Shown here: positions 10,722 to 19,766 of the stretch, piece by piece
How positions within the stretch are numbered: the first letter of the stretch is position 1
How the letters are laid out: the number at the start of each line of letters is the position of its first letter
Origin: Actinopolyspora erythraea
GTDB taxonomy: Bacteria > Actinomycetota > Actinomycetes > Mycobacteriales > Pseudonocardiaceae
Assembly (NCBI RefSeq): GCF_002263515.1
Contig: NZ_CP022752.1
Span: 496,001 to 560,000 of the forward strand
Reading direction: 5' to 3'
Length of the DNA stretch: 64,000 nt
The notes under the pieces: generated by a model
What the model saw: the letters and a program-made list of their open reading frames with translations, nothing else
Told to the model about the DNA's origin: nothing
The model's database searches: none
Position numbers and translations under genes: made by a program

Positions 10722-12695
10722 TCACCTGATCCGCAGCCGCTCCGGGCGCACGAACGAGATGGTGTAGCTCTTCCACGGGTCGTTGTAACCGAACGTCTCG
10801 TCGATCGCGGCCCTGGCGTGCAGCGCGTTCTCCAGCAGGGAGTTGGCCAGCAGTTCGGTGGCCGGTGCCTGTCCGGCCGGAATGTCCGGTATCCGCGCCG
10901 TGGTGCTGCCGCCCAGCAGGTCGTCCACCGAGCTCAGCGCCGGTACGGCCAGCGCCCGCTCGGCGTCGGGCCGGAACGCCAGGGTGGCCAGGTTCTGCCG
11001 CAGCGCGTCCAGCGCCACAGCCGCCGCCCTGCTGCTGCGCTCGGCCTCCTCCTCGACCGCGTCCGTGCCGTCCAGCTTGGCGGGAAGCCCCAGCAGGTCC
11101 TGGGTGCGTCGCAGCGCCAGCACGTGCGCGGCCCGCAGCGGGGCCTTCAGGTCGGCACCACGTCCCGCGGCCCGGACGCTGCGCAGCAGCTCCGAGACCG
11201 ACCACACGGTGGCGCGCACCGTGCCCCGCACGTCCGGCACCAGGCTGCCGGGCAGCACCAGGTAGCTCACGAACCCGACGCTCAGCGCTATCGCGGCCCC
11301 GATGGCGGTGTTGGCCGCGAAACTGATCGTCGCGTTGACCAGCGAGCGATCGTCCAACCGCACGATCCGGTCCAGCACGGTGATGGTGATCAGCGCGCCG
11401 AGCAGCACCCGGTAGTCGTTGCGCAGCCGCTCGATCCGCAGCAGCATCGCCGCGACGACCACCGGCACCAGCAGCATCGCGTAGGGCACCAGCACGATCA
11501 CCACCGACAGCAGCACCACGCCGAGCACCGCTCCTCCGGTGCGTTCCAGCGCCCCGCTCATGCTGTCCCGCGCGGCGGGCTGCAGCACCACGTACAGGCT
11601 CAGCAGCAGGGTGGAGGCCGAGGGGTCCCGCAGCAGCAGCACGACCACCATGCCGACGGTGACGGCCAGGGTGCACCGCAGCGCGTGTCGGAACAGCGAG
11701 GAGCGCAGCGACAGGTGGGCCCGCACCGCCCCGATGACCTGCTGCCTGCGCCCACCGCGCGCCGCCGGGGTGGTGGCCGTGGTGTCCCGTTGCAGCACCG
11801 CCCGACGTATCCGGTCGAACCCCTCGTTGATGCCGCTCACCGCGTCCGGAAGCCTGCGGTTGGCAGCTCCCTCAAGCACTTCGGGGCGCGTACGGGCCAG
11901 GCCGTTGAGTCCGGTGCACACCCGTGAGCGGACGGCCACGGCCAGCTCGGCCGCGATCTCGTCGGCGCGCGCGGCGATCCGGTACAGCCACTCTCGCTGC
12001 TCACCGTGCGACTGCTGCGCCTGCGCCAGCAGCACCTCGCGGGCCGCCCGGAACCTGGCGGCCCCCGCCAGCACCTGCCCCAGCCAGCCGACCCGGCCGT
12101 CGGCCCGCCAGGCGTCGGCCGCGCTCTCCACCACACCGGGACCGGGGGTCGTCAGCGTGCGTGCCACCGTGGCCCGGATCGTCCTGGTCGGGTCGGTCAG
12201 CCCCACCAGCACGCGCAGCAGCAGCGCGAACAGCGCGCCGAACACAGCCGCGGCGGCCAGCACCCAGGCGGGTTCCCCGGTGCCGATCCCCGTCGTGGTG
12301 GCCAGCAGCGTCGCGGCGGCGAAGGTCTGGCCGAAGGTGCGGTAGCGCTCCCCCAGGGCCGGGAGCATGCCCGAGCCGAACACCACGAGGGCCACCAGCG
12401 CCCCTGCCAGCACCGGTACCCGCACCAGCAGCGGTCCCACCGCCAGCACCAGCGTCAGGGCGGGCGCGAAGCGCGCGAACATGCGCAGGTCCGCGCGCAG
12501 CGAGTGCCCCCCGGAGGTCACCAGTGTGAGGACCGCCGTCATGCCCGAGATGATCAGCGGTTCTCCGGTGTCGGACAGCCAACCCACGAGGGTCGCCGCC
12601 GCCACGGCAACCAGCACCGCCGTGGTGTACTGCCGTTGTCGCGGGTCGGGTGCGCCCGCTTCGGTGGACAGCTCTGCCCGCAGTCGTTTCAGCAC
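10722..12695 (-). CDS. FUSC-family inner-membrane protein
   Basis: The 657-residue protein has two blocks of clustered membrane helices (about residues 25-165 and 370-500) separated by a helical cytoplasmic region. This is the repeated layout of the fusaric-acid-resistance/aromatic-acid exporter (FUSC, YccS/AaeB-like) family. QYTTAVLVAVAAATLVGW begins the first block and LRCTLAVTVGMVVVLLLRDPS the second. A C-terminal helical tail of about 150 residues follows. The substrate is unknown; proposed roles in the family are efflux of organic acids. The gene stands alone between the broken permease and thiD, in a part of the thiamine block that looks accessory. Confidence 0.75.
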   Translation of the reverse strand: MLKRLRAELSTEAGAPDPRQRQYTTAVLVAVAAATLVGWLSDTGEPLIISGMTAVLTLVTSGGHSLRADLRMFARFAPALTLVLAVGPLLVRVPVLAGALVALVVFGSGMLPALGERYRTFGQTFAAATLLATTTGIGTGEPAWVLAAAAVFGALFALLLRVLVGLTDPTRTIRATVARTLTTPGPGVVESAADAWRADGRVGWLGQVLAGAARFRAAREVLLAQAQQSHGEQREWLYRIAARADEIAAELAVAVRSRVCTGLNGLARTRPEVLEGAANRRLPDAVSGINEGFDRIRRAVLQRDTTATTPAARGGRRQQVIGAVRAHLSLRSSLFRHALRCTLAVTVGMVVVLLLRDPSASTLLLSLYVVLQPAARDSMSGALERTGGAVLGVVLLSVVIVLVPYAMLLVPVVVAAMLLRIERLRNDYRVLLGALITITVLDRIVRLDDRSLVNATISFAANTAIGAAIALSVGFVSYLVLPGSLVPDVRGTVRATVWSVSELLRSVRAAGRGADLKAPLRAAHVLALRRTQDLLGLPAKLDGTDAVEEEAERSSRAAAVALDALRQNLATLAFRPDAERALAVPALSSVDDLLGGSTTARIPDIPAGQAPATELLANSLLENALHARAAIDETFGYNDPWKSYTISFVRPERLRIR

Positions 12696-12948
12696 CGGAT
12701 TCGCCCCACGCTTCGCCTGGTGTGTGCTCGTACTGACGTATCGACGGCGATGCCGACGATCGGCTGCTACCAGGGCACGGTTCCCAAACCACTCGGCCGT
12801 GGTAGTTCAGTCCCTCGTCGGGTATGTCGACACGCTCCACGATCAGGGTTACGGAGCAGCGAGCGAAATCACTCGTTAGGAGGGTTTTGCGGCGATTTCC
12901 CGTGAAACCGCCGGGCTCCGGCGGCGCACCGGGACCGCCGGCGAGCGC

Positions 12949-13827
12949 TCAGTGGATCGACCGGCTGCTGACCCGCCAGAACGTCGAGACCGGCCCCACC
13001 CCGCTGCCCAGCGGGTAGGCGTGCCGCACCGAACGGCTGACGAACCGCTTGCCCAGTCGCACCGCCCGCTCCATCGGAGCGCCGCGCGCCAACGCGGCGG
13101 TGATCGCGGAAGCGAAGGCGTCCCCCGCACCGTGGGTGTGCACGGTGGAGTAGCGGGGACCGGGCAGGGTGACGGCCTCGTGCCCGTCGAACAGCAGGTC
13201 CACGCACTCCGGGCCCTCGGGCAGGTGCCCGCTCTTGATCAGCACGTATTCGGGACCGAAGTCGTGCACCGCCTTGGCCGCGTCCCAGAGCTGGTCCCGG
13301 TCGCTCACCTCGATGCCGGTCAGCAGCCGCACCTCGTCGAGGTTCGGGGTCACCAGGGTCGCCCGGGGGAAGGCCTCGTCGCGCAGCGCCGCCAGCGCGT
13401 CGTCCCGCAGCAGCGGTTCGCCGTTGCGCGAGGCCGCCACCGGATCGAGCACCAGCGGAGTGCGGCCGTTCCGGCCGATGCCCTGCCGGTCGCAGGCGGC
13501 CAGCACCGCCTCGATGCACGCCGCCGAGGGCAACACCCCCGTCTTCGCCGCGTTCACCCCGATGTCCGAGGCGACCGAGTCGATCTGGGCGGCCACCGTC
13601 TCGGGCGGGATCTCGACCATGTCGGAGACCCCGAGGGTGTTCTGCACGGTCACCGCCGTCACCGCGGTCATGCCGTGCACGCCGCAGGAGAAGAAGGTGC
13701 GCAGGTCGGCGTGCATCCCGGCGCTGCCCCCCGAGTCCGACCCCGCGATCGTCAGGGCCGTGGGAGGCGCCGTGTCGTTGGCGGGCCGGATTCCGGTGCC
13801 CGTGGGTGTGGAGTCCATCGAACTCAT
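12949..13827 (-). CDS. thiD: Bifunctional HMP kinase / HMP-phosphate kinase
   Basis: The enzyme phosphorylates hydroxymethylpyrimidine twice to HMP-PP, the substrate of ThiE. The ribokinase-fold protein shows TIAGSDSGGSAGMHADLRTF at the N-terminus (substrate site), VLDPVAASRNGEPLL, TPNLDEVRLLTG, VLIKSGH and the catalytic HTHGAGDAFASAITAALARG with its anion hole. The usual C-terminal TenA domain is absent. I chose MSSMDSTP as the start, nine bases ahead of a second possible Met; the upstream frame extension to 14043 is Arg/Thr-rich and unlikely to be translated. It is convergent with nothing and divergent from vapB. No riboswitch is evident. Confidence 0.92.
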   Translation of the reverse strand: MSSMDSTPTGTGIRPANDTAPPTALTIAGSDSGGSAGMHADLRTFFSCGVHGMTAVTAVTVQNTLGVSDMVEIPPETVAAQIDSVASDIGVNAAKTGVLPSAACIEAVLAACDRQGIGRNGRTPLVLDPVAASRNGEPLLRDDALAALRDEAFPRATLVTPNLDEVRLLTGIEVSDRDQLWDAAKAVHDFGPEYVLIKSGHLPEGPECVDLLFDGHEAVTLPGPRYSTVHTHGAGDAFASAITAALARGAPMERAVRLGKRFVSRSVRHAYPLGSGVGPVSTFWRVSSRSIH

Positions 13828-14014
13828 CGTAGAAGTCCCCGTGCGGTGGGTGGTCCGGGTGGATGGGCGAGGTGGGAACCGCCGCATCGGTGCGGCTCGG
13901 TTCGTCCGCGAGGCACTCACACTCCCGAGTCGGCTGTGAACAGCTGTTTCGTGGAACTGCCGTCCGGTGGTGACACGAGTACCGGCCAGTTGGGTTCCTG
14001 GGCGACCGAGCGAT

Positions 14015-14030
14015 TGATGCGCTAGCATCA
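14015..14030. promoter_or_regulatory. Inverted repeat before vapB (putative VapB operator)
   Basis: TGATGC and GCATCA flank GCTA just six bases before the vapB ATG. A -10-like TAGCAT overlaps the right arm, and no Shine-Dalgarno sequence is present, so the transcript may be leaderless with autoregulation at this repeat. Confidence 0.45.
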
Positions 14031-14035
14031 GATGC

Positions 14036-14275
14036 ATGCGCACTACGATCCGGCTGGACGATGACGTTCTGGCCGCCGTCCACGAACGGGCTCGTCGTGA
14101 GAAGCGTTCGGCCGGGCAGGTGCTGTCCGAACTCGCTCGTCAGGCACTGACTCGTTCCGGGCACCCGACCGAGCCACGGGGTGCCTCGCATCACGGATTT
14201 CGGCCATTACCCCACCGAGGGCCCGCCGTGTCGAACGAGCTCATCGATCAGATCCGCGAGGAAGAGCCAGAGTGA
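14036..14275 (+). CDS. vapB: VapB-type ribbon-helix-helix antitoxin
   Basis: The 79-residue protein starts with MRTTIRLDDDVLAAVHERARREKRSAGQVLSELARQAL-like residues, the beta strand and two helices of a CopG/Arc (RHH) fold that dimerises on DNA. The C-terminal half (HHGFRPLPHRGPAVSNELIDQIREEEPE) is the disordered toxin-neutralising tail typical of mycobacterial VapB proteins. It overlaps the toxin gene by four bases. It has no ribosome site but a palindrome immediately upstream, suggesting leaderless, self-repressed expression. Confidence 0.87.
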   Translation: MRTTIRLDDDVLAAVHERARREKRSAGQVLSELARQALTRSGHPTEPRGASHHGFRPLPHRGPAVSNELIDQIREEEPE

Positions 14276-14706
14276 AACGAGCCCTGCTCGATGTGAATGT
14301 GCTGCTGGCCCTGCTGGACAGCGACCATGTCGACCATGAGCGTGCACACGAATGGCTGGACGCCGACGGCACAGCCGGGTGGGCCTCGTGCTCTATCACC
14401 GAGAACGGCTTCGTTCGCATCATCAGTCAACCGCGCTACCCCAGCCCCATTTCCACAACCGAGGCCGTCGAGTTGCTTGCCCGCACACGTCATGAAAGCA
14501 ACCATGAGTTCTGGGCGTGCACGGTCAGTCTGCTGGATCCGCACTCGGTGGACCGCACGCGGTTGCACGGTCACCGTCAGATAACCGATGCCTACCTGCT
14601 GGCCTTGGCCACGGCACACGACGGACGCCTGGTTACCTTGGACAACTCGCTTCCGCTCTCCGCTGCGCACAGCGCTACTGAGGAGCACCTGACTGTTCTG
14701 AAGTAG
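14272..14706 (+). CDS. vapC: VapC-type PIN ribonuclease toxin
   Basis: The 144-residue protein shows the four acidic PIN positions: LLDVNVLLALLD, the SITENGFVRI region with its Glu, HRQITDAYLLALA, and DGRLVTLDNSLP. It is the classical VapC size and likely cleaves a specific tRNA or rRNA when VapB is lost. It overlaps vapB by four bases (ATGA). It is followed by a degraded copy of the dispersed hairpin element before thiC. This pair is unrelated in its antitoxin to the two excisionase-type pairs in this window. Confidence 0.88.
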   Translation: MKRALLDVNVLLALLDSDHVDHERAHEWLDADGTAGWASCSITENGFVRIISQPRYPSPISTTEAVELLARTRHESNHEFWACTVSLLDPHSVDRTRLHGHRQITDAYLLALATAHDGRLVTLDNSLPLSAAHSATEEHLTVLK

Positions 14707-14889
14707 CGATCAACCTGCTGGAGGTATTCGGGTGGAACTCTTCGGACGCGCCCCGAACACCCCTGAGTGGTGGACCTACTCACGGGCTGGTTCCCGAGTA
14801 CTGTCCGGTGCTTCGACTTCGGCTACGTCCGACGCGGCCTTCTTGCGGTACTCTTCGGTGCGCCGGGGCCGAAGAACACCGCCCCGGCC

Positions 14890-15005
14890 CTAACTCCTGC
14901 GGGGTCCCTCGCGTCCTGCTTCCGAGAGGGGCCCGACGTCGTGCGGGGCGTCACCCGACGTCGGGCCTCCCGGCGCGGGAGCCCGCGGCGGGGTCCGCCG
15001 AGCGA
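14890..15005 (-). repeat. Dispersed hairpin element, copy 5 (diverged)
   Basis: An 11-base perfect stem, GGCCCGACGTC (14930) with GACGTCGGGCC (14957), sits inside an outer GCTTCCG (14918)/CGGGAGC (14976) pairing. This matches the architecture of copies 1-4 in reverse orientation. The loop has lost most of the conserved GTAGGTACTACACAACG sequence. It lies between the convergent vapC and thiC genes. Confidence 0.65.
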
Positions 15006-15039
15006 GCCCCGCGAAGAACGGGGTGAAGTGGCCCCGCCG

Positions 15040-16803
<1,764 letters not shown>

Positions 16804-16974
16804 GTTTCGGTTGTCGGCGGCAGACACTAGCCATCCGCGAGCCGAAGCGCAATGCGTGTCGTTGGCCCGGCCGGGTGGTTCCCGAGTCGGTAAGCTGTTG
16901 ACCAGTCGCGGGACCGCGGCACCCGCCGCGAGGATACGGTGCGTCACGAATCCGACACGGGAGGTGAGCGCGCT

Positions 16975-17549
16975 GTGTACGCCGCGCCGGTATGCTCGCC
17001 CCCGACCTCCACGGGACTGTTCGAGGTCTGGCGGGAACTGGATGTGCCCGAGGGGTGGTGTGCGGAGATCATCGAGGAAAGGATCGTGATGACACCGCCG
17101 CCCGGGCACGAACACGATCTGGCCGCGGACCAACTGCACCGGCTGTTCGTGCGCAACGTGCCGGACCACTGGCGACCTTTCAGACCGCCGGTGTCTCGGT
17201 GACGCCGCGCGTCGGTCTCTTCGTCCCGGATCTGTTGGTGATACCGCGCGACCGGGTTCCGAGCGACGCGGATGCCACTCCCGTGCCCGCCGCGCTCGCG
17301 CTGCTGGCCGCCGAGATCACTTCCCCCGGCAACCCCGAGACCGACCGCACCACCAAACTCCGGGCATACGCCGGTGCGGAAGTGCCGCTCTACCTGCTCG
17401 TCGATTGCTACGACGTCGGGGAACCCACGGTGTCGTTGTACTCCGATCCCGCGTCCGGGCACTATCGGCACCTGGTTCAGGTCCCGTTCGGCGACGGGAT
17501 CGAGCTGCCCGAGCCGTTCGGTTTCCGCCTGGACACCACGCGGTTCTGA
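16975..17549 (+). pseudogene. Uma2-family (DUF820) PD-(D/E)XK-like protein, frameshifted
   Basis: The first part (FEVWRELDVPEGWCAEIIEERIVMTPPPG.EH) and the second part (GLFVPDLLVIPR, AALALLAAEITSPGNPETDRTTKLRAYAGAEVPLYLLVD) are the two halves of one Uma2 protein. They are in different frames, with the break at about 17175 (one base missing between DHWR and FQTAG). The PD...E.TS.....D...K pattern is the nuclease-like core of the family, whose role is unknown; it is common and multicopy in actinobacteria. The GTG start follows GGGAGGTG. A sequence error is possible, but inactivation is equally likely. Confidence 0.72.
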
Positions 17550-17557
17550 AGCGCGCC

Positions 17558-17617
17558 GCTCGTTCGGTGCCGGGCCTGGTCGGGGCGAGGGCCCGCGAGA
17601 GTTCCCGCCGAACGAGC
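17558..17617. terminator. Hairpin between Uma2 pseudogene and def, with half copy of the dispersed element
   Basis: GCTCGTTCGG (17558) and CCGAACGAGC (17608) form a perfect 10-base stem between convergent genes. The enclosed 17569-17609 resembles the right half of the dispersed hairpin element (for example GCGAG.GCCCGCGAGAG). It may act as a bidirectional terminator. Confidence 0.45.
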
Positions 17618-17644
17618 CCGACGGAGCGCCGGGCCGGCGAAGTC

Positions 17645-18220
17645 CTACCGCTCGGCGAACGGGTCGGCGTCGGTAGCCGGGTTCCAGGAGTTGCCCGGTT
17701 CGGTCCAGCCGTTGCGCTTGAGCATCTTCTTGGCGGCGCGCGCGTGCCTGCCCGTGAGGCGGCTCAGGTACAGGTAGCCGTCGAGGTGGTCGGTCTCGTG
17801 CTGGAAGCACCTGGCCAGGTGACCGTGCCCCTCCAGCTCCACGGCCGAGCCGTTGCCGTCGAAGCCGGTGACCTTCGCGTAGTCCGCCCGGCCGGTGGGG
17901 AACGACTCGCCGGGAACCGACAGGCAGCCCTCCCAGTCGTCGTCCGGGTCGGGCATGCTCAGCGGCACCTCCGAGGTCTCCAGCCTTGGGTTCACGATGA
18001 CGCCCCGGTGGTTCACCCCCTCGTCGTCCGGGCAGTCGTAGACGAACAACCGGAGGTCCACCCCGATCTGGTTGGCCGCGAGCCCCACCCCGTTGGCCGC
18101 GTTCATGGTCTCGAACATGTCGTCGATCAGGGTGCGCAGCTCGTCGTCGAAGGCGCTGACCTCGCGCGTCGCGGTGTGCAGCACGGGGTCGCCCGCGATT
18201 CGGATGGGGTGGACGGTCAT
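17645..18220 (-). CDS. def: Peptide deformylase
   Basis: This 191-residue metalloenzyme removes the formyl group from the N-terminal Met of new proteins. All three motifs are present: [10 protein letters not shown] (motif I), EGCLSVPG (motif II, Cys metal ligand) and HETDHLDG (motif III, two His ligands and the catalytic Glu). The start MTVHPIRI is typical of actinobacterial PDF; the 49 upstream residues in the same frame are Arg/Pro-rich and rejected. It is divergent from the DUF3263-LytR_C pair, the same order as in mycobacteria. The C-terminal extension ([19 protein letters not shown]) is also usual for this branch. Confidence 0.95.
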   Translation of the reverse strand: MTVHPIRIAGDPVLHTATREVSAFDDELRTLIDDMFETMNAANGVGLAANQIGVDLRLFVYDCPDDEGVNHRGVIVNPRLETSEVPLSMPDPDDDWEGCLSVPGESFPTGRADYAKVTGFDGNGSAVELEGHGHLARCFQHETDHLDGYLYLSRLTGRHARAAKKMLKRNGWTEPGNSWNPATDADPFAER

Positions 18221-18501
18221 GCGCGAAAGCCTATCCGGCCGGGTGCGCGACCGACCAACGCGCTCCCACCGGGGGAGACCGAGAACCCCGGCGCTGCCGG
18301 CGGGGAGCGGGAGCGGGGCGCGCGGGAGCCGGACGTGCCGGACTGATCCGCTGCGCGAGGATCCCACTCCCGCGATCGGGAGACATCATCCTTACGTGTG
18401 ATGCACCCCGGTGCTGATCAAGACATGGTGTAATGAGAGGGGTGGATCACGCTTTCGTGGTGCACCATGTGCGGATAGCCGATCGTGAGGCGAGGTGCGA
18501 G

Positions 18502-18972
18502 ATGGACGCCGCCCAGATGTTGACCGCACACGAGATCGCGCGGCAGTGCGAGCAACTGGCCCGAGTGGCCGAGCACCGCGGTCCACAACCGGAGGAAGCC
18601 CGAGCCGCCCGGCACTTACGTGCCGTGGAACCGATCACGCAGCCCATCGAACGAGTACCGGAGCAGCCGAGCGGTCCGAAGGAGGAGTCCGAGGGCGCCG
18701 GGAGTTCCTCCGCCGCGGGACTGACCGACCGCGAACGCGAACTGCTCGCCTTCGAGCGCCAGTGGTGGAAAGCCGTGGACAGCAAGGAACGTGCCGTCCG
18801 GGAGCTGTTCGCGCTCGAACCCGGCGAGTACTACCGGCTGCTCGAAGAACTGCTCGACAAACCAGCGGCGATGCGGGCCGAACCGATGCTGGTCAAACGG
18901 TTGCGCCGGGAGCGCGCGGCCGGTCGGCTCGGCGTGGCCACCGCACGCCGGCGACCCGAACGGGAGTACTGA
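18502..18972 (+). CDS. DUF3263 family protein
   Basis: The 156-residue protein has a variable N-terminal half and the DUF3263 core at about residues 75-145: GLTDRERELLAFERQWWK, ELFALEPGEYYRLLEELLD, PMLVKRLRRER. The core looks like a small helical, possibly DNA-binding domain; its function is not established. I chose the ATG after GAGGCGAGG instead of the in-frame ATG at 18433, which lacks a ribosome site. Its stop is directly followed by the ATG of the LytR_C gene, so the two are co-translated. Neighbourhood with def is conserved in actinobacteria. Confidence 0.75.
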   Translation: MDAAQMLTAHEIARQCEQLARVAEHRGPQPEEARAARHLRAVEPITQPIERVPEQPSGPKEESEGAGSSSAAGLTDRERELLAFERQWWKAVDSKERAVRELFALEPGEYYRLLEELLDKPAAMRAEPMLVKRLRRERAAGRLGVATARRRPEREY

Positions 18973-19650
18973 ATGCCCTCCGGAGAGTTCCCCACCGGGC
19001 GCTCCGCCGCCCGAATCGGCGGTTTCACGCTTGTCGGAGTCGGCGTGCTCGCCCTGTTCTTCGGCGTGGCCACCGCGCTCACCGGGGGCTCCACTCCCTC
19101 GGCCGGTTCGGACGCCCCGGGGAACGCGCCCCCACCCCCGTCCTCGACGAGCACGGGCGCGGCGGGCACGAGCACCACGGTCCCGGACACCGGCACTTCG
19201 GCGCCGAGCGATCCGGAGACCTCGGAACCGCAGGACTCGCCCACCTCCAGCCCCTCGGACAACCCCACTCGCGACGACCAGCGCTCCCCCGGCTCGGAGA
19301 GCCGGGCACCGGACGACGCCGACTCGGGTGGCGACGGCGCGGGGAACGCGGCCGAACAGGTGAGGATCTCGTTGCGGGTCTACAACAACAGCAAGATCGA
19401 CGACCTCGCCCACCGCGCCGCGGACGATCTCAGGGGCGCGGGGTTCGAAGTGCTCGAAGTGGGCAACTACGCGGGCGGGCGGATCCCGGTGACCACCGTC
19501 TACTACCGGCCGGGCACCGACGAGCGCGCCGAGGCGCGCACCGTGGCGCGGCGGTTGGACGCCAGGCTCGAACCCAGGTTCCGCGGCATCGCCGACGCCA
19601 GCCCCGGAGTGATCGTCATAGTCACGAAGAACTACGACGGCCTCGGCTGA
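18973..19650 (+). CDS. LytR C-terminal-domain membrane protein
   Basis: The 225-residue protein has one N-terminal membrane helix (IGGFTLVGVGVLALFFGVATAL), a long Ser/Thr/Pro/Asp-rich linker (about residues 40-125) and a C-terminal LytR_C domain (ISLRVYNNSKIDDLAHRAADDLRGAGFEV..., ending VIVIVTKNY). The domain would lie outside the membrane and is associated with cell-wall polymer ligases, but the catalytic LytR-CpsA-Psr domain is missing. Mycobacterial Rv0431 has the same layout at the same place. The ATG abuts the preceding stop codon without a gap. Confidence 0.82.
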   Translation: MPSGEFPTGRSAARIGGFTLVGVGVLALFFGVATALTGGSTPSAGSDAPGNAPPPPSSTSTGAAGTSTTVPDTGTSAPSDPETSEPQDSPTSSPSDNPTRDDQRSPGSESRAPDDADSGGDGAGNAAEQVRISLRVYNNSKIDDLAHRAADDLRGAGFEVLEVGNYAGGRIPVTTVYYRPGTDERAEARTVARRLDARLEPRFRGIADASPGVIVIVTKNYDGLG

Positions 19651-19766
19651 GGCGCCCCGCACCAGTCGTTTCGCGGCTCGCTCCCGTGCCGAACCCCCAT
19701 CGCTCCCGCGTCGGCACCGCCGCGGGTGCTGCCGCGTGCGCTCTCACGAGGAAAGCCGCGCCGGGA

